Shown: positions 50,966 through 60,668 of the stretch, piece by piece | Numbering within the stretch: the first letter of the stretch is position 1 | Layout of the letters: each line of letters begins with the position of its first letter | DNA from: an uncultured Muribaculaceae bacterium | GTDB taxonomy: Bacteria; Bacteroidota; Bacteroidia; Bacteroidales; Muribaculaceae | Length of the DNA stretch: 64,000 nt | Reading direction: 5' to 3' | NCBI GenBank assembly: GCA_910584905.1 | Contig: CAJUCQ010000016.1 | Location: 1-64,000 of the forward strand | Position numbers and translations under genes: made by a program | Notes under the pieces: model-generated | The model's input: only the letters and a program-made list of their open reading frames with translations | Told to the model about the DNA's origin: nothing | Databases searched by the model: none

Positions 50966-53752
50966 TCAGCCGAGCTTTGCTTTCAGCCATCGGCCCGTCG
51001 GTGTGTCAAGCCCCGAAATGGCTTCCGGTGTGCCGGTGCCTGATATATAGCCGCCCTTGTCGCCGCCCTCGGGGCCGAGGTCGATTATATTGTCGGCGCA
51101 TTTGATTACATCCATATTATGCTCAACAACCACGAGAGTGTGCCCAAGCGCTATCAGCCTGTCGAATGACGACAGCAGCAGATGGATGTCGTGGAAATGC
51201 AGGCCGGTCGTAGGTTCGTCGAAGATAAAGACAGTCGGAGCGGGATGGTCCTGCGACAAGAAATAGGCAAGCTTGACGCGCTGGTTTTCGCCGCCTGACA
51301 GCGTGCTTGACGATTGACCGAGGCGAATATAGCCGAGGCCGACGTCGGCCAACGGCCTCAGACGCCGCACGATACGCGCGCAAGCAGAGTTCGAGGCGGC
51401 GTCTTCGCTGAAAAAATCTATCGCTTCTTCCACGGTCATTTCCAACACGTCGTGTATATTCTTCCCGCGATATTTCACTTCAAGCACTTCGCGCTTGAAA
51501 CGTTGCCCGTGGCAGACATCACACTCGATTGTGACATCCGCGAGGAATTGCATCTCTATCGTTATCGAACCTTCGCCTTTGCAGTTCTCGCAGCGGCCGC
51601 CTTCCGTGTTGAACGAGAAATGCGCCGGCGTAAATCCAAGCTGGCGCGAAGCCTGCTGATCGGCATAGAGCGCGCGGATTTCCTCGTATGCCTTGATATA
51701 AGTGGCCGGATTCGACCGGGTGGATCGGCCGATGGGGTTCTGATCCACAAACACCACCTCCTCTACCCGACCGAGATCGCCGCTGAGTTCCTTGAACATG
51801 CCCGGGGCCTCGCCTTCTCCGGTCAGATGGCGTCGCAGGGCCTTGTAAAACACATCCCTTACGAGAGTGGACTTGCCCGAACCGCTGACACCCGTCACAA
51901 CCGTCATGACACCGAGCGGAAAATCCACACTCACGTTCTTCAGGTTATGCTCCGAGGCTTCATTCACTCTTATTGAATCATGGGACCTGCGGCGCACCTT
52001 CGGCACCGGGATGGCCATCTCTCCTGTAAGATACTTGAGCGTCAGACTTCCGGTCGCTTCCTTCAGGCCGCCCACCGGGCCTTGATATACGATTTCTCCG
52101 CCAAGACGTCCGGCCGCCGGGCCTACATCTATTATCCAGTCGGCGGCACGCATTATGTCCTCGTCATGCTCCACCACTACCACCGTATTGCCCAGTTTCT
52201 GCAACTTCCGCAGCACCCGAGTGAGCCTCTCGGTGTCGCGGGAATGAAGGCCTATCGACGGCTCGTCGAGGATGTAGAGCGACCCCACGAGCGAGGAGCC
52301 GAGCGATGTAGCAAGGTTGATTCGCTGGCTTTCGCCGCCTGAAAGCGAATTGCTGAGACGGTCGAGCGTGAGATAGCCGAGTCCGACCTCGTCCAGAAAC
52401 TCAAGCCGCGACCGTATTTCCTTCAGCAGGCGCGCGGCTATCCGGGCATCCCTGTCGTCAAGTTTTATGTTTTCAAACCACGCTCTCAGCTCGGTCACAG
52501 GCAGACGCACAAGGTCGGTTATCGAGGCTCCGCCGACTTTGACATACGATGCTTCCTTGCGCAGTCTCGACCCTCCACAGCTCGTGCACACGGTCTTGTC
52601 GCGATAGTGCGACAGCGTCACACGCGCAATCATGCTCGCACGGTTGCTTTCAAGCATGGCAAAGAAATGATTTATCCCCCTGATGCCGCGGGCGTCGTCG
52701 CCCTCCCAAAGCAAGCGCCGCATCGACTCATCGAGGTCTTTGTAAGGCGTGTGTACCGGGAAATCTTTTGCAGAAGTAATGAAATCCATCCTCCATTGCG
52801 ACGACGTTTTACCGCGCCACGGCGCGACGGCATCTTCATATATGCTTTTGTAGGGATTCGGAATCACCAGCCGCTCGGAGACGCCGAGTGTACGTCCGAA
52901 GCCCTCGCATACGGGGCATGCGCCGAGAGGATTGTTGAAGTTGAACATCTGTTCCGAAGGTTCCGGGAACGTTATCCCGTCGGCTTCGAAACGCTTTGAG
53001 AATACGAATCTCTCGGGCGCGTCTCCGCCACTCCATACATACAGCACGGCCTCATCGCGGCCTTCGAAAAAAGCCGTCTCCGCGCTCTCCGCCAAACGCG
53101 ATGCTTCGTCGCTGCCTTCCGGCGCGACAGCAAGACGGTCGATAAGCAAAAGAGGCATGGCGTCGTCCTCTTTGCGGGTATATCCGTCAATAGTCCGGAA
53201 CTCGCCATCGGGGCTTATCAGGCGGGAATATCCTTCTTTAATGTATATGTCAAGCTGTTCAGGCAAGCTGCGGCCCTCCGGGAGAATCACGGGGGCGGCA
53301 ATAGCGATGCGTGTCCCCTGCGGATACGAAATGGCCTTGGCGAGCACGTCTTCGACAGTGTGCTTCCGGACTTCAACGCCCGACACCGGCGAAAACGTAT
53401 GGCCTACCCGCCCGAAAAGCATGCGAAGGTAGTCGTAGATTTCCGTAGACGTTCCGACGGTGGAGCGCGGATTGCGGGTATTGACTTTTTGTTCGATTGC
53501 TATGGCCGGAGGAAGACCTCGGATAAAATCGCATTCCGGTTTTGCAAGTCTCCCGAGGAATTGGCGGGCATACGCCGAAAGGCTCTCCACGTAGCGGCGT
53601 CGGCCCTCGGCATAAAGCGTATCAAAAGCCAGCGAACTCTTTCCCGAGCCGCTGAGGCCTGTAATTACTATAAATTTGTTTCTTGGCAGGCTGAGGTCAA
53701 CGTTTTTGAGGTTGTTGACGCGTGCGCCTTTGACTTGTATATCGGCAGCCAT
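50966..53752 (-). CDS. uvrA: Excinuclease ABC subunit A
   Basis: This encodes a 928-aa damage-recognition ATPase of nucleotide excision repair, with two ABC modules. The first Walker A is GLSGSGKSSLAF and the second is GVSGSGKSTLVR; the signatures are NSLSGGESQRI and STLSGGENQRV. Zinc-finger Cys pairs are visible as CPVCEGFG and in the C-terminal CENCKGEG and CDVCHGQRF. CTSCGGSRLR is the other half of the first finger. Length and motifs are those of true UvrA. Confidence 0.98.
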   Translation of the reverse strand: MAADIQVKGARVNNLKNVDLSLPRNKFIVITGLSGSGKSSLAFDTLYAEGRRRYVESLSAYARQFLGRLAKPECDFIRGLPPAIAIEQKVNTRNPRSTVGTSTEIYDYLRMLFGRVGHTFSPVSGVEVRKHTVEDVLAKAISYPQGTRIAIAAPVILPEGRSLPEQLDIYIKEGYSRLISPDGEFRTIDGYTRKEDDAMPLLLIDRLAVAPEGSDEASRLAESAETAFFEGRDEAVLYVWSGGDAPERFVFSKRFEADGITFPEPSEQMFNFNNPLGACPVCEGFGRTLGVSERLVIPNPYKSIYEDAVAPWRGKTSSQWRMDFITSAKDFPVHTPYKDLDESMRRLLWEGDDARGIRGINHFFAMLESNRASMIARVTLSHYRDKTVCTSCGGSRLRKEASYVKVGGASITDLVRLPVTELRAWFENIKLDDRDARIAARLLKEIRSRLEFLDEVGLGYLTLDRLSNSLSGGESQRINLATSLGSSLVGSLYILDEPSIGLHSRDTERLTRVLRKLQKLGNTVVVVEHDEDIMRAADWIIDVGPAAGRLGGEIVYQGPVGGLKEATGSLTLKYLTGEMAIPVPKVRRRSHDSIRVNEASEHNLKNVSVDFPLGVMTVVTGVSGSGKSTLVRDVFYKALRRHLTGEGEAPGMFKELSGDLGRVEEVVFVDQNPIGRSTRSNPATYIKAYEEIRALYADQQASRQLGFTPAHFSFNTEGGRCENCKGEGSITIEMQFLADVTIECDVCHGQRFKREVLEVKYRGKNIHDVLEMTVEEAIDFFSEDAASNSACARIVRRLRPLADVGLGYIRLGQSSSTLSGGENQRVKLAYFLSQDHPAPTVFIFDEPTTGLHFHDIHLLLSSFDRLIALGHTLVVVEHNMDVIKCADNIIDLGPEGGDKGGYISGTGTPEAISGLDTPTGRWLKAKLG

Positions 53753-53810
53753 CAGTGTTTGATTCTTAGATTAAGTTATGTATAACAAATATCAGGCCAC
53801 AAGTTTCATT

Positions 53811-54587
53811 TCAGATTTCAATTGTCAGGCCGTCAACGGCGATTTCCACGTTTTCAGGCAGAAGGAGCGAGGCTTCGGCATGGAGTCCCATGTCGTGGCT
53901 GAGATGTGTGAGGTATGCCCTTCGCGGGGCTATGCGGCGAATCACCGACAGCGCCTCGTCGAGACTCATGTGGCTCATGTGCGGACGGATGCGCAGTGCG
54001 TTTATAACCAGCGTGTCCACTCCGGCGAGCATCCCGAAAGCTTCGTCAGGAAGCCGTGAACAGTCGGTGATATAAGCCAGCCGCTCCATCCTGTAGCCGA
54101 GGATATGGAGTTTGCCGTGCATCACGGGGATTGCCCGCACGTTGAGGTCCGTGCCTTGCGGAACAAACGTCAGGCCCTCACGGATTTCATGGAGCGTGAA
54201 TGTGGGCACTCCCGGGTAGAGCACTTTTGCAAAACAATAGGGCACACGCGCACGCAAGTCCGCCGCCACATCCTCGCGGCAATACACGGGAAGATGGCTT
54301 CCGTCGGCATCGTAGCAGTAAGGGCGTAAGTCGTCTATGCCTCCGACGTGGTCGTAGTGGGTATGCGTAATCAGCACGGCCTCAATATCAGGAGACCCCG
54401 CGGCGAGCAGCTGTGTGCGAAAATCCGGGCCGCAGTCAATAAGCAGGTTCTTCCCCGCGTCGGTTTCGACAAGAACCGAACTTCGCAGGCGCTTGTCGCG
54501 TGGGTCGGCGGAGGTGCACACGCGGCATCCGCAACGCATCATGGGCACACCTGTCGAGGTCCCGGTTCCAAGGAATGTAAGCTTCAT
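53811..54587 (-). CDS. MBL-fold metallo-hydrolase (PhnP-like)
   Basis: This encodes a 258-aa cytoplasmic protein. The metal motif is ITHTHYDHVGG (HxHxDH), and GTGTSTGVPMMRCGCRVC at the N-terminus matches the PhnP/phosphodiesterase-like branch, which carries an extra Cys-bound zinc. The late His ligand is in LTHLSHDMG. It is probably a cyclic-phosphate or nucleotide phosphodiesterase, but the substrate is not provable. Its start overlaps the lipoprotein gene by 4 bp. Confidence 0.85.
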   Translation of the reverse strand: MKLTFLGTGTSTGVPMMRCGCRVCTSADPRDKRLRSSVLVETDAGKNLLIDCGPDFRTQLLAAGSPDIEAVLITHTHYDHVGGIDDLRPYCYDADGSHLPVYCREDVAADLRARVPYCFAKVLYPGVPTFTLHEIREGLTFVPQGTDLNVRAIPVMHGKLHILGYRMERLAYITDCSRLPDEAFGMLAGVDTLVINALRIRPHMSHMSLDEALSVIRRIAPRRAYLTHLSHDMGLHAEASLLLPENVEIAVDGLTIEI

Positions 54588-55591
54588 AAACGGTAGCGCA
54601 TCAATATCCCTTCAGGGTTGAACATAAGATATATGCCGTCGGAATACCCCCATCGCTCGATATCGCCTGTGCGTGTCGGGGTGAGTTCAACCGACGATGG
54701 CGACCCGAGGGCAAGGCGGCATTCTTCTTTTGTCATTCCTTCCGTCACTTTTGAATTGACAATGAGCGCCCACACATCGTCTGAGATATGCGGATAGCGT
54801 TTCCGCGGCTCGTCAAAGGCAAAAAGGCTTGCAAAGGTGCGAGTGTTCACGCCCGCTTTGCCTCCATGAGCCATGAAAACCATTTTTTCGCCTCGTCCGA
54901 CATCGGTTTTTGCGAGATTGGCATCCGCAACATGGAAATATACTTTCAGCGGAAATATATGATTGCCGGGGCGCACCGAATCGACGCGCACGCTCACGAG
55001 TCTATATCCGCCCACATCTTTTTCCGTCGCAGCATCGTACCACAAAGGCGACAGTATATACATCGTCCCTGAGCGCTCGGCCACAATGGAGTCGGCGCGC
55101 TCAGCCAAAAGCGGGTCTACCGTAAAAGGCACATCGACAACAGGGGCGTTCTCGCCGGTGAGTTCTGCCGGAGACGAGGCTATGCGGTAGCGAAGTTCGG
55201 GATAACCGTCGGCCGCGAATACCGCATCAGCGGCTTCATTGCCGAGGAGGGCCGTTGCCGGTTCGAACCGACGAAAGGTCAGAACAGCCCCGGGGGTGAG
55301 GTCGGGCAAGGCCCCGCCGTCTGCGGTGGTGAGGACCAGACGTATCTTGGCGTCGGCGACAATGAGTTTGCGTCCCGGAGTCCACTCCGACGTCCTCGCC
55401 GACACAACAGCGTCCAGAAAAGCATCTTCGGGCGTAGGCCGGGCCACCTTAGCCCGCTTGAGTTCGGACGCATCTATTTTCGGGGTAGACTCCACGCCGG
55501 TAAAACACGACGATAGTATAGAAAGAGCGATTCCCGCCCCGAGGGGGGCAAGAATCGTTCTAAGGCATAATGTTGTCGGGCGGCGGCTCAC
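54584..55591 (-). CDS. Lipoprotein with a SmpA/OmlA-like end
   Basis: This encodes a 335-aa protein with a signal peptide and lipobox ILSSC (Cys 29). The large middle part is beta-rich and unknown. The C-terminus (VTEGMTKEECRLALGSPSSV, then GDIERWGYSDGIYL) resembles the SmpA/BamE-type fold found at the ends of several Bacteroidetes lipoproteins. It is coupled by 4-bp overlaps to the S9 peptidase gene before it and the MBL gene after it. Confidence 0.72.
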   Translation of the reverse strand: MSRRPTTLCLRTILAPLGAGIALSILSSCFTGVESTPKIDASELKRAKVARPTPEDAFLDAVVSARTSEWTPGRKLIVADAKIRLVLTTADGGALPDLTPGAVLTFRRFEPATALLGNEAADAVFAADGYPELRYRIASSPAELTGENAPVVDVPFTVDPLLAERADSIVAERSGTMYILSPLWYDAATEKDVGGYRLVSVRVDSVRPGNHIFPLKVYFHVADANLAKTDVGRGEKMVFMAHGGKAGVNTRTFASLFAFDEPRKRYPHISDDVWALIVNSKVTEGMTKEECRLALGSPSSVELTPTRTGDIERWGYSDGIYLMFNPEGILMRYRL

Positions 55592-57756
55592 TTCGAGGCC
55601 TCCTTTGCCGTTGCGGGCTCAAGCCCCATGTTGTAGAATATAAACGAATAAATATCCGTGTATTCATCTATCACCTTTCCTATCGGCTTGCCTGCGCCGT
55701 GTCCGGCCTTGGAGTCGATGCGGATGAGTTTGGGGCGCTCGCCGGTCTGCGCGGCCTGAAGGGCGGCGGCATACTTGAACGAATGCGCCGGAACGACGCG
55801 GTCGTCGTGGTCGGCCGTTGTCACCATGATTGCCGGATATTTCACATCCGGGCCGCTCTTGACGGTGTGCAGGGGCGAGTAGCCGAGGAGGTAATGGGCC
55901 ATTTCGGGGGAGTCGTCGGCGGTGCCGTAGTCGTGAGCCCAGTTCCAGCCGATGGTGAAAAGATGGTAGCGCATCATGTCCATCACCCCTACCCTCGGGA
56001 TGGCAACGCCGAACAATTCGGGGCGCTGGTTTACGACCGCACCGACGAGCAAGCCGCCGTTTGAGCCGCCTTCTATGGCAAGAAGCTCGGGCTTGGTCCA
56101 GCCCTCGTTGATCATATATTCGCCGGCGGCGATGAAGTCGTCGAATACGTTCTGCTTCTGCATCTTGGTGCCGGCCTCATGCCATGCGTGGCCGTATTCG
56201 CCGCCGCCACGGAGATTGGTCTGCGCGTAGATGCCTCCGTTTTCGAGCCAGAAAAGACGGTTGGCGCTGAAGCCGGGAGGGAGGCTCACGTTGAAGCCGC
56301 CGTAACCGTAGAGATACACGGGGTTGGAGCCGTCGCGCTTAAGTCCCTTTTTGTAAGTAAGGAACATCGGAATTTTGGTGCCGTCTTTGGACTCGAAGAA
56401 CACCTGCTCGGTGATATAGTCTTCGGAGTTTACTTTGGCTTTGGCGTCTTCTCGGTCAATCAGCAATCCGCTTTCTCCGGTGGAGAGGTCGTAGCTGTAA
56501 AGCGTTGAGGGGTATACAAAGCTTGAGAATGAATAGAACGTCTCCGGGCCGGTGCGTCGGGTGGAGAACGATGACGACCCGTAGGTCGGGAATTCTATTT
56601 CGCGGATAAGTTCGCCTTCGGGCGTGTAAAGATAGGCATGGTCGGAGGCGTCCTTGGAGTAAGTGGCAATGAGTTTGCCGTCGGCGAACTGCACGCCGCT
56701 GAGCACGTTCTCGCCCTCGGGGATGATTTCGGTCCAATTGTCTTTGGCCGGACGGGAAAGGTCCACCTTGACAAAGCGATACAAGGGCGCATCCACGCCT
56801 GTATAAAGATAGAGGTTGCCGTCAAAGGCATCGACAACTTCGACATCGTAGTCCTGACTCGGTTCGATTGTCACCCAAGGAGCACCGGGCTTGCGGAGGT
56901 CTTTGGCGAGAAGGGCGTTGCCGTTGCCTTGACCGCCGATGGCGATAAACATGGCGGATTCATCGTCGCTGACTCCTACACTGTGGAAGTGGAGGGGCGC
57001 CTTGCGATCTTCAAACACAACTTTGTCTTCACTTTGGGGTGTGCCGAGTTTATGATAGTAGACGCTGTGATACTCGTTGGCGGCCGAGAGTTCTTTGCCG
57101 TCGGCAGGCTTGGGGTATGCGCTATAGTAGAACCCGTCGCCGTGCCATGCCGCACCGGTGAATTTGGCCCACTCTATATGGTCGGGCAGAAGTTCGCGCG
57201 TTGCCGTGTCGAGGACATAGATTTCGGTCCAGTCCGAGCCGCTTCTCGAAATCGTATATGCCGTCTTTGTGCCGTCTTTGCTCTGGAACACGCCCGTGAG
57301 GGCCACGGTGCCGTCCTCCGAAAGTGCATTGGGGTCGAGAAACACTTCTTCGCCGTCGCCTTTGGCGTCTTTAGCTCGATAAAGCACCGCCTGAGACTTG
57401 AGCCCGTCATTTCGGAAGTAGTAGAACTTCCCGTCGTTTCCTCGCCACGGCAGACCGTTCTTGACATATTCGTTAAGCGACGTCAGGCGCTTGCGCACGC
57501 CTTCGCGGAAGGGAATGCGGTCCAAATATGCGTTCGTCACGGCGTTCTCGGCTTCGACCCACGCAACGGTGGCGGCCGCCGTATCGTTTTCGAGCGGACG
57601 ATAGCGGTCGTCGACAGTGCGCCCGAAGGCGTCATAGACCGTAGAATCCTGAGGCGCTTCGGGATAATCAATCCGGGGGTTGGGATTGCTCCGAGTGCAG
57701 GAGACCCCCGATGCCATCAGCGCAATGCTTGCGCACAAAGGAAATAGCTGTTTCAT
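55588..57756 (-). CDS. Prolyl oligopeptidase (S9 family), lipoprotein
   Basis: This encodes a 722-aa serine peptidase cleaving short peptides after proline. The signal peptide ends in lipobox GVSC (Cys 20), so it is probably periplasmic and lipid-anchored. A seven-bladed propeller (about residues 75-430) precedes the alpha/beta-hydrolase domain with Ser in GGSNGG, Asp in ADHDDRV and His in KAGHGAGK. Start 57756 agrees with the promoter at 57791-57822. It is the first gene of S9-lipoprotein-MBL. Confidence 0.93.
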   Translation of the reverse strand: MKQLFPLCASIALMASGVSCTRSNPNPRIDYPEAPQDSTVYDAFGRTVDDRYRPLENDTAAATVAWVEAENAVTNAYLDRIPFREGVRKRLTSLNEYVKNGLPWRGNDGKFYYFRNDGLKSQAVLYRAKDAKGDGEEVFLDPNALSEDGTVALTGVFQSKDGTKTAYTISRSGSDWTEIYVLDTATRELLPDHIEWAKFTGAAWHGDGFYYSAYPKPADGKELSAANEYHSVYYHKLGTPQSEDKVVFEDRKAPLHFHSVGVSDDESAMFIAIGGQGNGNALLAKDLRKPGAPWVTIEPSQDYDVEVVDAFDGNLYLYTGVDAPLYRFVKVDLSRPAKDNWTEIIPEGENVLSGVQFADGKLIATYSKDASDHAYLYTPEGELIREIEFPTYGSSSFSTRRTGPETFYSFSSFVYPSTLYSYDLSTGESGLLIDREDAKAKVNSEDYITEQVFFESKDGTKIPMFLTYKKGLKRDGSNPVYLYGYGGFNVSLPPGFSANRLFWLENGGIYAQTNLRGGGEYGHAWHEAGTKMQKQNVFDDFIAAGEYMINEGWTKPELLAIEGGSNGGLLVGAVVNQRPELFGVAIPRVGVMDMMRYHLFTIGWNWAHDYGTADDSPEMAHYLLGYSPLHTVKSGPDVKYPAIMVTTADHDDRVVPAHSFKYAAALQAAQTGERPKLIRIDSKAGHGAGKPIGKVIDEYTDIYSFIFYNMGLEPATAKEASK

Positions 57757-57790
57757 ATCTGTGATAAATTTAATCTTTGGTTTCAACTTA

Positions 57791-57822
57791 CAAAAATAAT
57801 CAAATTTGTCATATAATGCAAA
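57791..57822 (-). promoter_or_regulatory. Promoter of the S9 peptidase operon
   Basis: On the minus strand, TTTG (57819-57822) is followed after 20 nt by TATTTTTG (57791-57798), with a leader of about 28 nt. Confidence 0.65.
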
Positions 57823-57833
57823 ACGGGGAAAAT

Positions 57834-57865
57834 TTTGCTGTTATTATATAATTTGAGTATTTTTG
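57834..57865 (+). promoter_or_regulatory. Promoter of the deacetylase-like gene
   Basis: TTTG (57834-57837) is followed after 20 nt by TATTTTTG (57858-57865). It is back to back with the S9 promoter, with 11 nt between the two -33 elements and identical -7 sequences. Confidence 0.65.
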
Positions 57866-57913
57866 TCAGTGCATTTTGCGCTTGAATCTTGCTCGCTCCT
57901 GTTTCCTATTGAT

Positions 57914-58789
57914 ATGACACGCCGCATTCTTATCCTTACAGCCATCACTTTCGCTATCGCTGCCGCTCTGATTTCGTTCAATAATATCTTTCCGCACAAA
58001 TCCGAGTCGGAAAGAAAAACGGCGCATCTCAGCATTGATGACGTCGAAATCATGACAGGTGACATTATCCGACACCAAGACGAGTACAATTCAATATTTG
58101 ACAACCGGTTTCTTTCATTTCTGAAGGATTGCCACGATGAGTACGGGGCCAAGTTCACCCTTTATACGTACGCACATACTCCGGCCTATTCCCTGCGGGA
58201 ATTTCCTGACAAGTTCAAGGATGAGTTTTATGCCAATCGCGACTGGCTCAGATTCGGCTTTCATTGGATTGAGCCGGCGTTTAGAGAGGGGGTCGACGTC
58301 AAGACTTTCAAAGAGGCTTTTCACGAAGTAAACACTTCGATTGAACGTTTTGCAGGTAAAGGCTCAATTTCGCGGACGCTCAGGCTTCATTATTTCTATC
58401 TACCTGATAGCCTGAGAGATGTAACGGGGGGGGGTAATTTATTGTCAGCTGACACCGAGGGGCGCCAAAGCTACAATTTGTCCGAGGCCGAATGTGAACG
58501 GCTGTGGCAGGTGAAACATTTGAAAAAAGACAGTACTGAATATTTTACGACAGACATACGAATTGAGAACCATCCGCTTATAGCATACGAGCTCAAGAAG
58601 CATCAGGACCGCGACACGCTCGTGGTCTTCACCCATGAGTGGCAACTCGGGAATCAAAGCTATAGGGAAGTTATCGGCGCATTGATTCACGACCGCGAAA
58701 TCCGCAGCAAAAAACTAAACGAGTTTAATCTCAGATATACCTGCAGATGGTTGCGCGACAACGGCTACGAGTTTTCATTTCTCGAATGA
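57914..58789 (+). CDS. Polysaccharide-deacetylase-like membrane-anchored protein
   Basis: This encodes a 291-aa protein with one N-terminal hydrophobic segment (residues 5-24) serving as signal or anchor. The rest resembles NodB-type deacetylases: HLSIDDVE (metal-binding Asp pair), KFTLYTYAH, LRFGFHWIEP and TLRLHYFYLP in the expected order. The motifs are divergent, so activity is uncertain. A run of eight G (58426-58433) lies in the coding region. Start 57914 follows the predicted transcription start by about 42 nt. It converges with the S41 gene, with 3 bp between stops. Confidence 0.65.
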   Translation: MTRRILILTAITFAIAAALISFNNIFPHKSESERKTAHLSIDDVEIMTGDIIRHQDEYNSIFDNRFLSFLKDCHDEYGAKFTLYTYAHTPAYSLREFPDKFKDEFYANRDWLRFGFHWIEPAFREGVDVKTFKEAFHEVNTSIERFAGKGSISRTLRLHYFYLPDSLRDVTGGGNLLSADTEGRQSYNLSEAECERLWQVKHLKKDSTEYFTTDIRIENHPLIAYELKKHQDRDTLVVFTHEWQLGNQSYREVIGALIHDREIRSKKLNEFNLRYTCRWLRDNGYEFSFLE

Positions 58790-58792
58790 CAC

Positions 58793-59800
58793 TTATTCAG
58801 CCAATAAACTGATTGCGAAATCGAGGATTGTGTCGTGTCCGTTGTAGGCGGCCTCAGGGTCCATGTCGATTTTGCATCCTTCCGACGGTTCGACGCCCCA
58901 TTCCGTGAGTTTTCCTTCGGGGTCATACACCGGACACGCCGAAAAACGCACCCCCCAGCCGCATGGGAGTTCCGACGAAAAGGGCATGCCGCTGCCGCCG
59001 CCGGTGCGGTCGCCTACAATACGCACGCGAGGCAAGGTTTTCATTACGGCTACAAACGTATTGGCCGCGCTGAATGTGCTGCGGTTGGTGAGGACTACAA
59101 CCTTCCGAAGCCATCTCACGTGGTTCATCTGAGGGTCGTAATAATATTCATACGGGCTTGAGAATGCATCGTGGGCAGGCCCTGTCTTATGGCTGATCGA
59201 GCCGCCGAGAATACGCTCCTCAAGGAAGCGGCTGACGAGCTGCTTCACCCTTGTGATATCGCCTCCTCCGTTATCGCGGACATCAATTATAAGTCCGTTG
59301 CATTCCTTGAAATTCATAAACATCGCATCGAGGAAGCTTTCGCCCATCGAATACGCGAATGATTCATAGCGGACGTAGCCCACCTTGCCCGGCAATTCCT
59401 TATAGCTCAATCCGCCGCCGCTTGTGTAGTCGAAGTCAAGATAATGCTCCTGAATCAGACGCCAGTCGAAATTCTGCGGGTAGTCGCTCCACCATTTTCT
59501 GTAATAAGACACGGCGAAGGGCGACGACAGATTCACATGGCCGTCTTCAAGACAGTCGAGCATCCCGGAACACACGTCGAAGAGGTCGCTCATGCTCATG
59601 TTGTCCTTAATCCGCGAGCGGTATTCGGCGCCTGTCGCATCCCAGTCGATGCCTTTGTCGTCGAGGAAACAGTAGTGCTCGTCAATTATAGTCCACAAGG
59701 CGTCAAAATTGCCTCTCGCGTCGTTGTCCCAATTGTCGATACTGTGGCATCCGCCGAGGGCGAGCATTGCGGCCGCCAAGATACATTTTGTCTTTTTCAT
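58793..59800 (-). CDS. S41-family peptidase, lipoprotein
   Basis: This encodes a 335-aa protein with a lipoprotein signal (LGGC, Cys 18). The N-terminal helical part resembles the tricorn-core N-domain of C-terminal processing peptidases. There is no clear PDZ domain. The protease core has GLIIDVRDNGGGD and the nucleophile Ser in NRSTFSAANTF. It is probably periplasmic; the substrate is unknown. It overlaps the DUF3316 gene by 1 bp (TGATG), so the two are coupled. Confidence 0.88.
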   Translation of the reverse strand: MKKTKCILAAAMLALGGCHSIDNWDNDARGNFDALWTIIDEHYCFLDDKGIDWDATGAEYRSRIKDNMSMSDLFDVCSGMLDCLEDGHVNLSSPFAVSYYRKWWSDYPQNFDWRLIQEHYLDFDYTSGGGLSYKELPGKVGYVRYESFAYSMGESFLDAMFMNFKECNGLIIDVRDNGGGDITRVKQLVSRFLEERILGGSISHKTGPAHDAFSSPYEYYYDPQMNHVRWLRKVVVLTNRSTFSAANTFVAVMKTLPRVRIVGDRTGGGSGMPFSSELPCGWGVRFSACPVYDPEGKLTEWGVEPSEGCKIDMDPEAAYNGHDTILDFAISLLAE

Positions 59801-60645
59801 CAGTAGGCGGAAATAATTTTGAGTGATGGCTCAAATGATTTGTCACGGTTGACCGACAGCCATTCGCCGGTGATGCCGAATATGAAGGTGTGGCTTACGG
59901 TCCGAGTCACGATATGAGAAGCTTTCGACGAGAATACGCAGGCTCTGTATCCTACGCGCAGGCCTGTTGCGCCGAAGCGCAAGTCGACAGTCAAATCGTT
60001 GTCGAACCGAAAAAAATTGCCGGGCCATGCCCCTCGCACCAAGCCTGAATGGTTGCCGAGGTATATTTCATAATATAATTCGCCATAAGCCGGAGAGAAG
60101 AATACACCCGCCATAGGGAGGTCGGCGCTGTAACGCAACATCACCGGAAGGCGTCCGAAACGGTGGGTCCATATCGCCCCTATGCGCGGGCCGAGAGTCC
60201 ACGAGGCTTTTGCCGCCGCCGGGTTGTTGCTGTTTTTGGCGAGGTAGAACACGCCTGCATCAAGTCTCGTGAATCCGCCGGCGAGGAGCGACACCCCCTC
60301 GGGCATACGCCATTTGTGCATCATCCCCCACTCCAGCTCAAGGTTGAGCCGCCATTCCTCGACGTTGCGGGCCGGACGGTTGAGCGTGCGGTCAAGGGCG
60401 AGACGCCCGCCGAGCTCCATGTGCCATTGCTCGGGAGCGAATTTCATGGCCTGTGCGCGTTCATATCTGAGAGCCGCGGTCCATCCGTCGTAATGGAGTG
60501 GCGACAAGTAGGTTTCCGCCACGTGCGAACTTCCGGCCTCGAGCGTATAAGCCGCATATACCGGGCGCAGGACTTCGCTGTTTTGCGCCCCGGCAACAAC
60601 CGAGAAAGCTGCAACGGCCGGCAACAAAAACTTTCGGATATTCAT
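59800..60645 (-). CDS. DUF3316 secreted protein
   Basis: This encodes a 281-aa protein with a signal peptide (ending VVAGA) and a repeated amphipathic beta-strand pattern, suggesting a small outer-membrane barrel. The composition and motifs (HMELGGRLALDRTLNRPARN) match the Bacteroidetes DUF3316 family. The function is unknown. It lies 23 bp after parC and is coupled to the S41 gene. Confidence 0.75.
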   Translation of the reverse strand: MNIRKFLLPAVAAFSVVAGAQNSEVLRPVYAAYTLEAGSSHVAETYLSPLHYDGWTAALRYERAQAMKFAPEQWHMELGGRLALDRTLNRPARNVEEWRLNLELEWGMMHKWRMPEGVSLLAGGFTRLDAGVFYLAKNSNNPAAAKASWTLGPRIGAIWTHRFGRLPVMLRYSADLPMAGVFFSPAYGELYYEIYLGNHSGLVRGAWPGNFFRFDNDLTVDLRFGATGLRVGYRACVFSSKASHIVTRTVSHTFIFGITGEWLSVNRDKSFEPSLKIISAY

Positions 60646-60668
60646 TTTTTCAGACGCTTTCGGGGCGT

